Assembly (NCBI GenBank): GCA_041395505.1
Contig: JAWLAG010000002.1
Coordinates: forward strand, 1 to 64,000
Direction: 5' to 3'
Origin: Steroidobacteraceae bacterium
GTDB taxonomy: Bacteria; Pseudomonadota; Gammaproteobacteria; Steroidobacterales; Steroidobacteraceae
DNA length: 64,000 nt
Shown: positions 36,237 through 45,201 of the stretch, in pieces
Position numbering within the stretch: position 1 is the first letter of the stretch
Layout: every line of letters starts with the position of its first letter
Notes under the pieces: model-generated
Seen by the model: only the letters and a program-made list of their open reading frames with translations
Database searches by the model: none
What the model was told of the DNA's origin: nothing
Program-made: the position numbers and the translations under genes

Positions 36237-38153
36237 ATGAACGCAACCGTGCGCATCAAGGACCAGTGGCGCGAACAGCGCATTTTCGAGCAGCGCACGG
36301 TCATCGCAATCGTCATCATCCTGGCGCTGACGCTTGCATTGATCGCGCGACTGGCATGGCTGCAGATCTGGAAGCACGAGTATTACACCGACCTGTCGCA
36401 GGGAAATCGCGTGCGCATCGAGCCCTTGCCGGCAAGTCGCGGCCTGATACTCGACCGCAAGGGCCGCATACTCGCGCAGAACGTGCCGGCCTACCAACTG
36501 GAACTGATCAGCGAGCAGGTTCCGGATCTCGACGATGCGCTGCAGCGACTCGCGCAGCTGCGGCTCATCGAGGCCGGGGAAATCGCCGACATGCGCCGCC
36601 GAATTCGTGCGCGTCGCAAGTTCGAAAGCGTGCCGTTGAAGCTGCGCATGAGCGAGGAAGAAGTTGCCCGCTTCGCGGTGCACCGCATGGATTTTCCAGG
36701 CGTCGACATCAAGGTGCGCCTCGCGCGCAGCTATCCGTTTGGCGCCTCGGCCGTGCATGCCCTCGGCTATGTCGCGGCCATCAGCGAGGCAGATCTCGAA
36801 CGCATCGATCGCAGCACCTACTTTGGCACGTCGCTGATCGGCAAGCTCGGCGTCGAAGCCGCATACGAAACGCAACTGCACGGCCGCAATGGCACAAAGG
36901 AAGTACTGGTCAACGCCCAGGGACGAAGCGTCGATCGCCAGGGCGGCGTCATCCCGGAATTGAAAGTCGTGCCGCCGATCGCCGGTCGCGACGTCATTCT
37001 GGCGATGGACTATGACGTGCAGCGCGCCGCCGAAGCGGCCATCGAGGGCCGACGCGCGGCGATCGTCGCGATCGATCCGGCAACTGGCGACGTCATCGCG
37101 CTCGCGAGCCAGCCAGGCTTCGATCCCAATGCGTTTGGCCGCGGCCTCACCCAGGCCGAGTTCGATGCGTTGCAGAACGACATCGACAGGCCCTTGTTCA
37201 ATCGCGCCCTGAAGGGCGTTTATCCACCGGGGTCGACCATCAAGCCGATCGTGGCCATGGCCGGACTCAACTATGGCGTCATCGCGCCGTCGGACAGCCG
37301 CTTCTGCCGTGGCTTTTTCACGTTGCCCGGATCCCGGCACCGGTTTCGCGACTGGAAACCACAAGGACATGGCCGCGTCGACATGGTCCATGCCATTGCA
37401 CAGTCCTGCGACGTGTATTTCTACGGTCTCGCCGAAGTGATCGGTGCCGAGCGCCTGGCCGGATTTCTTGGTCATTTCGGACTGGGCGCGGTCACCGGAC
37501 TCGATGTTGGCGGTGAAAAGAGCGGCCTGTTGCCATCACCCGCGTGGAAACAGACGGCATTTGCCAACCCGGTTGACAAGACCTGGTTTCCGGGCGAGAC
37601 CGTGATCTTCGGCATTGGCCAGGGCTATCTGCTTGCGACCCCGATGCAGATGGCGCACGCAGCATCCATCATTGCCGCTCGCGGCAAGCGCTACCAGCCG
37701 CGGCTGGTCACTGGCTTGCGCGATCCGGCAAGCGGCGACATCGAGCGCATTGCGCCGAGGTTGGTCGAGACGTTGCCGATCAAGGATCAGGCCGAGTGGC
37801 AGATCGCGATCGACGGCATGCAGGCCGTGACCACCATCGGTACGGCCCGGGCGAGCGCGCGCGGCGCGAAATTCACCATCGCCGGCAAGACCGGCACGGC
37901 GCAGGTCTTCACGGTTGGGCAGACGGAGAAGTACGACGCCAGCAAGATCGACGAGCGGCTGCGCGATCACGCCTGGTTCATCGCCTTCGCTCCTGTCGAA
38001 GCTCCCCGGATTGCCGTGGCCGTTCTGGTCGAGAACGGCAGCAGCGGCAGCGGCACGGCCGCGCCGATTGCGCGCAAGGTGCTCGACGCCTATCTGTTGC
38101 CGGGCGTGCAGGACGATTCACCCTTCATCGACAACCAGGCGGGTGGCGAATGA
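36237..38153 (+). CDS. mrdA: Peptidoglycan transpeptidase PBP2 (elongation)
   Basis: PBP2 crosslinks new glycan strands during cell elongation. This 638-residue class B PBP has an N-terminal membrane helix (VIAIVIILALTLALIARLAW), a pedestal domain starting SRGLILDRKGRILA, and a transpeptidase domain. The catalytic S333 lies in PPGSTIKP, SCD is at 390-392 and KTG lies in IAGKTGTAQV. The gene is 15 bases downstream of mreD and overlaps rodA by ATGA, matching their function as a polymerase-crosslinker pair. Confidence 0.98.
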   Translation: MNATVRIKDQWREQRIFEQRTVIAIVIILALTLALIARLAWLQIWKHEYYTDLSQGNRVRIEPLPASRGLILDRKGRILAQNVPAYQLELISEQVPDLDDALQRLAQLRLIEAGEIADMRRRIRARRKFESVPLKLRMSEEEVARFAVHRMDFPGVDIKVRLARSYPFGASAVHALGYVAAISEADLERIDRSTYFGTSLIGKLGVEAAYETQLHGRNGTKEVLVNAQGRSVDRQGGVIPELKVVPPIAGRDVILAMDYDVQRAAEAAIEGRRAAIVAIDPATGDVIALASQPGFDPNAFGRGLTQAEFDALQNDIDRPLFNRALKGVYPPGSTIKPIVAMAGLNYGVIAPSDSRFCRGFFTLPGSRHRFRDWKPQGHGRVDMVHAIAQSCDVYFYGLAEVIGAERLAGFLGHFGLGAVTGLDVGGEKSGLLPSPAWKQTAFANPVDKTWFPGETVIFGIGQGYLLATPMQMAHAASIIAARGKRYQPRLVTGLRDPASGDIERIAPRLVETLPIKDQAEWQIAIDGMQAVTTIGTARASARGAKFTIAGKTGTAQVFTVGQTEKYDASKIDERLRDHAWFIAFAPVEAPRIAVAVLVENGSSGSGTAAPIARKVLDAYLLPGVQDDSPFIDNQAGGE

Positions 38154-39286
38154 TTTACGAGGAAGTCGACAATTCGTCGGTCACCCGACGCACGCTGACG
38201 GCCACCGCAAGAATCCTTGCGACGCTGCGCCTCGACGGCGCATTGCTGGTCGGTATCGGCCTGATTGCTGCCTATGGACTCATCGTGCTCTACAGCGCCT
38301 CGGGCCAGGATCTCGGCATGGTGCTGCGCGCGAGCGCGCGCCTGGGGCTTGGCGCCTTCGCCATGCTGGCACTGGCCCAGGTCAAACCCGCGTTCCTGCG
38401 ACGCATATCACCATGGCTGTTCGCGCTCGGCACGGTGTTGCTGGTGGTGGTCGACGCGATCGGCTACATCGGCAAAGGTGCGCAGCGCTGGCTCGATCTC
38501 GGCGTGATCAGGTTCCAGCCCTCCGAGATCATGAAGATCGCCGTACCCATGATGTGCGCCTGGTACCTGCACGAGCGGCCGATCCCGCTGTCGATTCGTT
38601 CCCTGCTGGTCTGCGCCGTGATCATCGCGGTACCGGCCGGACTCACGGTGGCACAGCCCGACTTGGGCACCGGCATGTTGATCACCATAGGCGGCGCATT
38701 GCTGATCCTGCTCGCGGGCATGTCAGTGCGACTGATTGGCGCATTGCTCGCGCTCGCCGTCGCGGGCGCCTATGTCGGCTGGAATTTCCTGCACGACTAT
38801 CAGCGTCAACGCGTGCTGACCTTTCTCGATCCGCAGACTGATCCGCTCGGTGCCGGCTACCACACCATCCAGGCCACCATCGCCATCGGCTCCGGTGGTG
38901 TATTCGGCAAGGGCTGGATGAATGGCAGCCAGGCGCAACTGGAATTCCTGCCCGAACGGTCCACCGATTTCATCTACGCGGTGATTGGCGAAGAATTCGG
39001 CATGGTCGGGCAGGCCATATTGCTTGTGCTCTACCTGTTCGTGGTTTTCAGGGCCATCTACCTTGCCATGCAGACGCAGGATACGTTCGCGCGGTTGTTG
39101 AGCGGCTCGCTCGCATTGACCTTCTTCGTCTACGTGTTCATCAATGCCGGCATGGTGAGCGGCATCCTGCCGGTCGTCGGAGTACCGCTGCCGCTCGTCA
39201 GCTACGGCGGCACTTCGATGGTGACCCTGTTGGCGGGCTTCGGTATCCTGATGTCCATGTACTCACATCGAAAACTGGTCGGGTAG
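38150..39286 (+). CDS. rodA: SEDS peptidoglycan glycosyltransferase RodA
   Basis: RodA polymerises lipid II together with PBP2. The 378-residue polytopic protein has about ten membrane segments and SEDS motifs including KGAQRWLDLG, RFQPSEIMK, TVAQPDLGTG and VPLPLVSYGGTSM near the C-terminus. The start is the ATG within ATGA of the mrdA stop; a longer reading upstream lies in mrdA and is rejected. The stop shares TAGTG with mltB. Confidence 0.98.
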   Translation: MIYEEVDNSSVTRRTLTATARILATLRLDGALLVGIGLIAAYGLIVLYSASGQDLGMVLRASARLGLGAFAMLALAQVKPAFLRRISPWLFALGTVLLVVVDAIGYIGKGAQRWLDLGVIRFQPSEIMKIAVPMMCAWYLHERPIPLSIRSLLVCAVIIAVPAGLTVAQPDLGTGMLITIGGALLILLAGMSVRLIGALLALAVAGAYVGWNFLHDYQRQRVLTFLDPQTDPLGAGYHTIQATIAIGSGGVFGKGWMNGSQAQLEFLPERSTDFIYAVIGEEFGMVGQAILLVLYLFVVFRAIYLAMQTQDTFARLLSGSLALTFFVYVFINAGMVSGILPVVGVPLPLVSYGGTSMVTLLAGFGILMSMYSHRKLVG

Positions 39287-40293
39287 TGCGCGCTGGCGCA
39301 TTCGTCTGGCTGGCCTGCCTCGCTGCGCTTGGCGCCGACGCGAGCGGCAAGCGCTTCTCCGGCCACAATCGCTTCGATCTCGATCGCGAAGATATCCGCG
39401 AGTTCGTAACCACTACCGCCCCGGCCATTGGCTACGATCCGGGCGAGTTGTATGCAATCCTTGCCAAAGCCGAACCGCAACCGCGCATCATCGAGTTGAT
39501 GCAGCGCCCTGCCGAAAAAGTCGCCCCCTGGTGGAAGTATCGGGAGAACTTCCTCACGCGAGAGCGGATCGACAAAGGCGTCGCCTTCTTCGGTGAGCAT
39601 CGCGACACACTGGCCGCGGTCAGCGAGGCAAGCGGCGTCCCCGGCGAATACATCGTCGCCATCATCGGTGTGGAGACCTTCTACGGCCGCATCACCGGCC
39701 GGTGGCGCGTTCTGGATGCCCTGGCAACGCTCGGCTTTGATTACTCACCGCGCGGCGAATTCTTTCGCGCCGAGCTCGCGCAGTTCCTGCAACTGGTGCG
39801 CGAGGAACATGTGGACGCGTTATCGGTCCTCGGGTCCTATGCCGGCGCGATGGGGGCACCGCAGTTCATCCCCTCGAGCTATCGCAATTACGCGGTCGAC
39901 GGTTCCGGCGACGGCCGACGCGATCTGTTCTCCGACTGGCATGATGTCTTTGCGAGCATCGCCAATTATTTCCGCGAACATGGCTGGCAAGCCGGCGCGC
40001 CCGTGCTTGCCGAGGCCGAGGCAGATCCCGATGGCAGCTATACGGCTGATCCTCGCAACCTGGAACTGAACGAGACCATCGCCAGCCTGCGCGCCGAGGG
40101 GGTCGTCGTGCACAGTGACCTGCCCGCCGAGACACCGGCCCTGCTGATCCCGGCGGAAGAGAAAGAAGGCCCTGCGGTACGCGTCGGTTTCGCAAACTTT
40201 CGCGTTATCACCCGGTACAACCGCAGCGTGCGCTATGCAATGGCGGTCCACGACCTGGCCACGGCCATCAGCGGACGCGTCGGCACGCAATGA
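39286..40293 (+). CDS. mltB: Lytic murein transglycosylase B
   Basis: MltB cleaves glycan strands to 1,6-anhydromuramoyl ends in the periplasm. The 335-residue GH103-type protein carries catalytic E130 in IIGVETFYGRITGRW, followed by LGSYAGAMGAPQFIPSSY. A GTG start sharing a base with the rodA stop gives a short signal peptide (RAGAFVWLACLAALGADA). A Cys at residue 11 is not in a good lipobox, so a soluble form is more likely than the lipoprotein of E. coli. Confidence 0.95.
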   Translation: MRAGAFVWLACLAALGADASGKRFSGHNRFDLDREDIREFVTTTAPAIGYDPGELYAILAKAEPQPRIIELMQRPAEKVAPWWKYRENFLTRERIDKGVAFFGEHRDTLAAVSEASGVPGEYIVAIIGVETFYGRITGRWRVLDALATLGFDYSPRGEFFRAELAQFLQLVREEHVDALSVLGSYAGAMGAPQFIPSSYRNYAVDGSGDGRRDLFSDWHDVFASIANYFREHGWQAGAPVLAEAEADPDGSYTADPRNLELNETIASLRAEGVVVHSDLPAETPALLIPAEEKEGPAVRVGFANFRVITRYNRSVRYAMAVHDLATAISGRVGTQ

Positions 40294-41303
40294 TGATCCT
40301 TGCGCGGCGACGCGGCGCCGTTGGTCGCGGGCTGCACGCGCCGATCGCCATCCTCCTGGTCGCTGCCCTGGCGAGCGCCTGCGCGCCATTGCGAGAGCGC
40401 GGTACGACGAGGCAACCGACGGTTGAGCGCGGCGAGTCGACCGGCGGCAGCGCGGCACCCCCCGACGTTGCCGCGATTCCCGACGCTGTTCCGAAGAGCG
40501 AGCCGCGCAGCAAGTTCGGCAATCCTGCATCGTATGAGGTCTTCGGCCGGCGGTATTACGTGCTCGACACCGCTGCCGGCCATGTCGAGCGTGGCATCGC
40601 CTCGTGGTACGGGCCCGGATTTCATGCCCAGCGCACCTCGAGCGGCGAGCCCTATGACATGTACGGCATGACGGCGGCGCACAAGACCCTGCCCATACCC
40701 TGCTACGCCCGCATCACCAATCTCGAGAACAACCGCAGCGTCGTGGTGCGCATCAACGACCGCGGCCCCTTCGTCGGAGATCGCATCGTCGACCTCTCCT
40801 ACACGGCGGCGGCAAAACTGGACATGCTTCGCCGGGGCACAGCGCTGGTGGAACTGCGGGTACTGCAAGCCGGCAATGCCACGGGCTCGACCATCGCCGC
40901 AGCGATCCCGGTAGCGGCCAGCAACGCCGGCGCCGGGCCGGTCGCGCCGCCACCCGCAGCGATCGACACGCAGGCCGCGGCGGTGACGCCATCGAGACCA
41001 CAATCACCGTCCCCGTCACCATCGGTTGTCGAATCCGCCGAACCCGAGTCATTTGCGCAGGTCGGGGCCTATTCCGACCCCGCCAATGCCATCGCAATGC
41101 GGGATCGACTGGTTGGGGCCGGCATTGCCAAGGTGCAGCTCCAGCTTGCCGACGAGGCCACCGGCGATCGGCTGCACCGCGTCAAGGTGGGCCCGCTTGC
41201 CTCCGATGCCGAATTCACCGCGCTCGCGCAACGGCTGGACGCGCTCGGACTTCCAGCACCGCTACGGATTGAAACCGCCGCGGGCAAGGCCGCGATAAAA
41301 TGA
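40290..41303 (+). CDS. rlpA: RlpA-family septal ring lipoprotein with SPOR domain
   Basis: RlpA-type proteins cut denuded glycan and localise to division sites. The 337-residue protein has a signal peptide with lipobox LASAC (Cys31), a double-psi beta-barrel domain (ERGIASWYGPGFHAQRTSSG, then INDRGPFVGDRIVDLS) and a C-terminal SPOR domain (AQVGAYSDPANAIAMRDRL) that binds denuded glycan. A Pro/Ala/Ser-rich linker joins them. The start overlaps the mltB stop by ATGA; a second Met follows directly. Confidence 0.95.
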   Translation: MMILARRRGAVGRGLHAPIAILLVAALASACAPLRERGTTRQPTVERGESTGGSAAPPDVAAIPDAVPKSEPRSKFGNPASYEVFGRRYYVLDTAAGHVERGIASWYGPGFHAQRTSSGEPYDMYGMTAAHKTLPIPCYARITNLENNRSVVVRINDRGPFVGDRIVDLSYTAAAKLDMLRRGTALVELRVLQAGNATGSTIAAAIPVAASNAGAGPVAPPPAAIDTQAAAVTPSRPQSPSPSPSVVESAEPESFAQVGAYSDPANAIAMRDRLVGAGIAKVQLQLADEATGDRLHRVKVGPLASDAEFTALAQRLDALGLPAPLRIETAAGKAAIK

Positions 41304-41332
41304 CCTTCGGTACAGCCCACGGAAGTTCCGCC

Positions 41333-42472
41333 ATGCGTCGATGTGCACCCTGGCTTCATGCATCGTTGTTGCTCGCGCTCTGCGTTGCGGCGTCGGCCGC
41401 CATGCCGGTTCCAAAACCACCCGACATCGATGCCCGGGCCTACCTGCTTGTGGACTTCCACAGCGGCAAGGTGCTGGCCGATCGCGACGCCGCGGCGCGA
41501 ATGGAACCCGCGAGCATCACCAAGCTGATGACCGCCTACGTGGTGTTCGAAGCAATCCGCGAGGGCCGTCTGCAATTGCACGATTCGGTTCTGGTCAGCG
41601 AACACGCCTGGCGCGCCGAAGGTTCGCGCAGTTTCATCAAGGTCGGCGCAAGCGTGCCGGTGGACATCCTGCTGAAAGGCATGATCATCCAGTCCGGCAA
41701 TGACGCGGCGATCGCGCTCGCGGAACGCGTCGGCGGCAGTGAAGACGGCTTCGCGTCCATGATGAACAGCTATGCCGGGAAGCTCGGCCTGACGAATTCG
41801 CACTTTCGCAACAGCACCGGCTTGCCCGATCCCGAGCACTACATGAGCGCCGCGGATATCGCAGAGCTGTCCGCCGCGTTGATACGCGACTTTCCCGAAT
41901 ACTACCGCTGGTATTCGCAGCCCGAATTCACCTGGAACGGAATCCGCCAGCGCAATCGCAATGACCTGCTTGGTCGCGACCCGTCGGTCGATGGCATCAA
42001 GACAGGTCATACCGAATCCGCGGGTTACTGCCTCGTGACGTCGGCGGACCGCAACGGCATGCGCCTGATATCGGTTGTCCTCGGTACGGCGTCGGAGAAA
42101 GCACGCGCTGACGCCAGCGCCGCCCTGCTGAACTTCGGCTATACATTCTACGAAACCGTCCGCATGAAGGCCGCAGGCGAGAAGATTCTCGTGCCGCAGG
42201 TCTACAAGGGAGCAACCGATGCGGTCGATGCCATCACCGGCCATGAGCTGTGGGTGACCGTACCGCGTGGCACGGCGGCTGCCCTCACGACACGCGCATC
42301 GGCCCGCGATCCCCTGATCGCGCCCTTCGCCGCGGGCGATGACATCGGCGAGATCACGGTATTGAGTGGCGAGGAGGTCGTTGCGCAGGCGCCGCTTCAG
42401 GCAGCAACGGCCGTGGCAGCCGGAGGCTGGTGGGGCGGCCTGGTCGACACCATTGCCCTCTGGTTTCACTGA
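41333..42472 (+). CDS. dacA: D-alanyl-D-alanine carboxypeptidase, PBP5/6 class
   Basis: This enzyme removes the terminal D-Ala from stem pentapeptides, controlling crosslinking. The 379-residue protein has a signal peptide (MRRCAPWLHASLLLALCVAA), S61xxK64 (ASITKLM), S121GN123 (QSGNDAA) and K223TG (GIKTGHTESAG). The C-terminal domain ends in a Trp-rich amphipathic helix (WWGGLVDTIALWF) that anchors the protein to the membrane. The ATG has GGAAG seven bases upstream. An in-frame ATG 11 codons earlier overlaps the rlpA stop as ATGA and cannot be excluded. Confidence 0.96.
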   Translation: MRRCAPWLHASLLLALCVAASAAMPVPKPPDIDARAYLLVDFHSGKVLADRDAAARMEPASITKLMTAYVVFEAIREGRLQLHDSVLVSEHAWRAEGSRSFIKVGASVPVDILLKGMIIQSGNDAAIALAERVGGSEDGFASMMNSYAGKLGLTNSHFRNSTGLPDPEHYMSAADIAELSAALIRDFPEYYRWYSQPEFTWNGIRQRNRNDLLGRDPSVDGIKTGHTESAGYCLVTSADRNGMRLISVVLGTASEKARADASAALLNFGYTFYETVRMKAAGEKILVPQVYKGATDAVDAITGHELWVTVPRGTAAALTTRASARDPLIAPFAAGDDIGEITVLSGEEVVAQAPLQAATAVAAGGWWGGLVDTIALWFH

Positions 42473-42511
42473 GCACGAGCAGATCAGCCCCGCCGGATTG
42501 GTCGGCCGCAT

Positions 42512-43378
42512 ATGACATCGTTGTGTTTCGTGAACGGCGAGTACATGGATGCGGCGGCGGCGCGGATTTCGCCGTTCGATCGGGGTTTTCTGTTTGCCGA
42601 CGCTGTCTACGAGGTCATACCGGCGTATGCCAGCAGGCCGTTTCGTTTCGCACATCACCTGGCGCGCCTCGGCCGCAGCCTCGGCGAGCTGTCGATCGAC
42701 TCGCCGCACAGCGAATCCGAGTGGCGCGCGATCTGCTCTCACCTGCTCGCAGGCGGCGCGGCGTCCGATCAATACCTGTACCTGCAGGTCTCCCGCGGCG
42801 GCAGAGCGGGCGAGCGCAACCCTGCACCATTGCCAGCGCTGGCGCCGACCGTATTCGCCTATGCGGCCCCCTGGACGCGGCCGGCCGACAGCGTGCGTCG
42901 CGATGGCGTGCGGGCAATTACGACCGCCGACATACGCTGGCAGCGCTGCGATATCAAGACGGTCGCCCTGGTCGGCAATGTGTTGTTGCGCCAGATGGCA
43001 AGCGAACGTGACTCGGCCGAGGCATTGTTGCTGCGCGATGGCTGGGTCACCGAAGGCACGTCGAGCAGCGTTCACCTCGTGCATGGCGGTCGCCTGCTCA
43101 CACCGCCCGATGGACCGCTGTTGTTACCCGGGACGACCCGCGATGTCGTCCTCGAACTCGCGAACAATTTGCGAGTACCCTGCATCCGGCAACCGGTCAG
43201 CGAGCGGCAGCTGCGCAGCGCGGAGGAAATCTGGATCAGCTCTGCGTTACGGGAATTCATCCCTGTCACGCGCCTCGACGACGCCATCGTCGGCGACGGC
43301 CGGGTCGGCCCATTGTATCGGCAGCTGCGAGCGCAGTTCGAGGCCATGCTGGCCAGGGAATCGGCATTGCCATGGTAA
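42512..43378 (+). CDS. dat: D-amino-acid transaminase (class IV, PLP)
   Basis: This PLP enzyme of fold type IV interconverts D-alanine and D-glutamate with their 2-oxo acids. The 288-residue protein has the PLP lysine K149 in RCDIKTVALVGNV, the conserved EGTSSSVHLV loop and an N-terminal FVNGEYMDAAAARISPFDRG. It lies between dacA and ybeD, an unusual place for this gene, and could recycle the D-Ala released by the neighbouring carboxypeptidase. The related branched-chain and 4-amino-4-deoxychorismate enzymes are less likely, but were not tested by alignment. Confidence 0.85.
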   Translation: MTSLCFVNGEYMDAAAARISPFDRGFLFADAVYEVIPAYASRPFRFAHHLARLGRSLGELSIDSPHSESEWRAICSHLLAGGAASDQYLYLQVSRGGRAGERNPAPLPALAPTVFAYAAPWTRPADSVRRDGVRAITTADIRWQRCDIKTVALVGNVLLRQMASERDSAEALLLRDGWVTEGTSSSVHLVHGGRLLTPPDGPLLLPGTTRDVVLELANNLRVPCIRQPVSERQLRSAEEIWISSALREFIPVTRLDDAIVGDGRVGPLYRQLRAQFEAMLARESALPW

Positions 43379-43638
43379 CCGGCGAGCAGCTGCTGCGTTT
43401 TCCCTGCGATTATCCGCTGAAAGTGGTTGGTCGCAGTACGTCCGTATTGCGCGCCGAGATCGATGCGATCGTGCGCCGCCACGTGCCGCAGCTTGTCGAT
43501 GAACAGGTTTCGGTGCGCAACAGCGGACACGCCAACTATGTTTCCATCACCTATCGCATCGTCGCCGAGAGTCGCGAGCACATCACCGCGCTCGTAATCG
43601 AACTTCGCAACGCACCGCACGTCATCATGGTGATTTGA
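43372..43638 (+). CDS. ybeD: YbeD/DUF493 family protein
   Basis: This is an 88-residue ACT-like ferredoxin-fold protein. The family pattern LLRFPCDYPLKVVGRS at the start and the terminal strand NAPHVIMVI are clear. In E. coli ybeD lies between dacA and lipB, and here it again follows the dacA region with lipB and lipA nearby. Its function is unknown; a link to lipoate metabolism rests on context only. The start overlaps the transaminase 3' end by 7 bases. Confidence 0.9.
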   Translation: MVTGEQLLRFPCDYPLKVVGRSTSVLRAEIDAIVRRHVPQLVDEQVSVRNSGHANYVSITYRIVAESREHITALVIELRNAPHVIMVI

Positions 43639-43667
43639 GATAATGTGCACCAGCGCACGTCGCTGAT

Positions 43668-43696
43668 TTGTCAAAGCGGGGCACACATGCCATGAT
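43668..43696 (+). promoter_or_regulatory. Candidate promoter of homospermidine synthase
   Basis: TTGTCA (-35, five of six consensus bases) and CATGAT (-10) are separated by 17 bases, with the predicted start about 35 bases before the hss ATG and after the ybeD stop. It implies independent transcription of hss. Confidence 0.45.
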
Positions 43697-43737
43697 GCCC
43701 TGACATCGATATTCGACCGGTAACGAGGCAGCACGCC

Positions 43738-45201
43738 ATGCGTACTCCAGCATTACCTGGCCGCATACTGATGTTGGGTTGCGGCAGCATCGGACAGGCA
43801 CTCCTGCCCATGCTGATCAGGCGCTTCTCCGACGATGTTTCGCGGTTCACGGTTCTGGCCGCCGACGAGGATGGTCGGCCATTTTGCGAACGCCTGGGCG
43901 TGTCGTTTCGACGCGAACCGCTCAACCGCGAAAATTTCCGCCGCGTACTCGGCTCCCTGCTGCGTAGCGGCGACCTGCTGGTGAACGTCTCCGTCGGCGT
44001 CGGCAGCCGCGAGGTCGCACGCTTCTGTTCGCGCCGCGATATTCTCTACGTCGATACCTCCATCGAAGTCTGGGACGGCGCCGGCCAACCGAACGGCGCA
44101 GACCATCTGGCGAACAGCAATTACGTAATGCGCGAGTCGGTGCTCGCGCTCAAGCGCGAACTGGGCGAATCAGGCACTGCGGTCATGGACCATGGCGCCA
44201 ATCCGGGCCTGGTCTCGCATTTCTTCAAGCGCGCACTCCTCGACCTCGCGGCGCGCGAAGGTATACGTTCCGAACCTCGTACCCGCAATGACTGGGCGCG
44301 GCTCGCGCGCCGACTCGACGTGCGCCTGGTGCAGATTGCGGAGCGCGACTCGCAGCGCGAGTCGACGAACAAGCCGGCCGATGAATTCGTCAACACCTGG
44401 TCGGTGCCGGGGTTCACGTTCGAGTTATTGCAGCCCGCCGAGCTTGGCTTCGGCACCCACGAGCGCTGGCTGCCGGACGATGCGCGCCGCCATGCCCAGG
44501 GATCACGCAGCGGCATCCTGCTGCAGCGACCTGGCGTCGAGACCTACGTGCGCAGCTGGGTACCGAGCGTCGGACCACAACAGGGATTGCTGATAAGTCA
44601 CGACGAAACGCTGTCGATCGCAGACTACTTCTCGGTACGGGATGCAGGCACCACCTTGTATCGCCCGAGCGTGCAGTTCGCGTATCGACCTTGCGCGGCG
44701 GCCATGCGGTCGATCGACGAATTTCGCGAGGCCCGCTTCGCGCCGCATGCCCGCCAGCGCGTCCTAGGCAGCGAGATCGTTGCCGGCATGGATGAGCTCG
44801 GCGTACTCGTATGCGGCCCCGCCGCAGGTCCGTACTGGCTCGGCTCGCGTCTTGATATTCACCATGCGCGCGCGCTCGTCGAGAGCAGCAATGCGACCAG
44901 CCTGCAGGTTGCGGCCGGCGCGCTCGCGGCTGTCGCCTGGGCAATCGACAACCCGCGGCGCGGCATCGTGGAGCCCGACGAGATCGACTACCGCGCGGCG
45001 CTCGATGTCGCCCTGCCCTATCTCGGCGCATGCGAAGGGCATTTTGCCGAGTGGTCAGCGCTCGATGATTTCGAGCGGGCCGACTGCCACGACGAGACCG
45101 ATCCATGGCAATTCGTGAATCTGCGCGTTGACGCGCCGGAGCGCGACTGGCGTGCAATCAGTGCGCCGCTGATCCGAACGGCAGAAAACCGTCGCGGCTG
45201 A
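43738..45201 (+). CDS. hss: Homospermidine synthase (bacterial type)
   Basis: The NAD-dependent enzyme makes sym-homospermidine from putrescine. The 487-residue protein has an N-terminal Rossmann domain (RILMLGCGSIGQALLPML) and the family segment VMDHGANPGLVSHFFKRAL; the fold is of saccharopine-dehydrogenase type. Length and motifs fit the bacterial Hss family rather than the lysine-pathway reductases. The gene separates ybeD from lipBA and overlaps the lipB 3' end by 44 bases on the opposite strand. A polyamine other than spermidine may therefore be used by this organism. Confidence 0.88.
   Translation: MRTPALPGRILMLGCGSIGQALLPMLIRRFSDDVSRFTVLAADEDGRPFCERLGVSFRREPLNRENFRRVLGSLLRSGDLLVNVSVGVGSREVARFCSRRDILYVDTSIEVWDGAGQPNGADHLANSNYVMRESVLALKRELGESGTAVMDHGANPGLVSHFFKRALLDLAAREGIRSEPRTRNDWARLARRLDVRLVQIAERDSQRESTNKPADEFVNTWSVPGFTFELLQPAELGFGTHERWLPDDARRHAQGSRSGILLQRPGVETYVRSWVPSVGPQQGLLISHDETLSIADYFSVRDAGTTLYRPSVQFAYRPCAAAMRSIDEFREARFAPHARQRVLGSEIVAGMDELGVLVCGPAAGPYWLGSRLDIHHARALVESSNATSLQVAAGALAAVAWAIDNPRRGIVEPDEIDYRAALDVALPYLGACEGHFAEWSALDDFERADCHDETDPWQFVNLRVDAPERDWRAISAPLIRTAENRRG

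Noticed and set aside
41069..43084. Very long leftward open frame opposite rlpA, dacA and dat
   Set aside because: It is antisense to three genes with clear family motifs. High GC content keeps stop codons rare in such frames, and the translation resembles nothing known.
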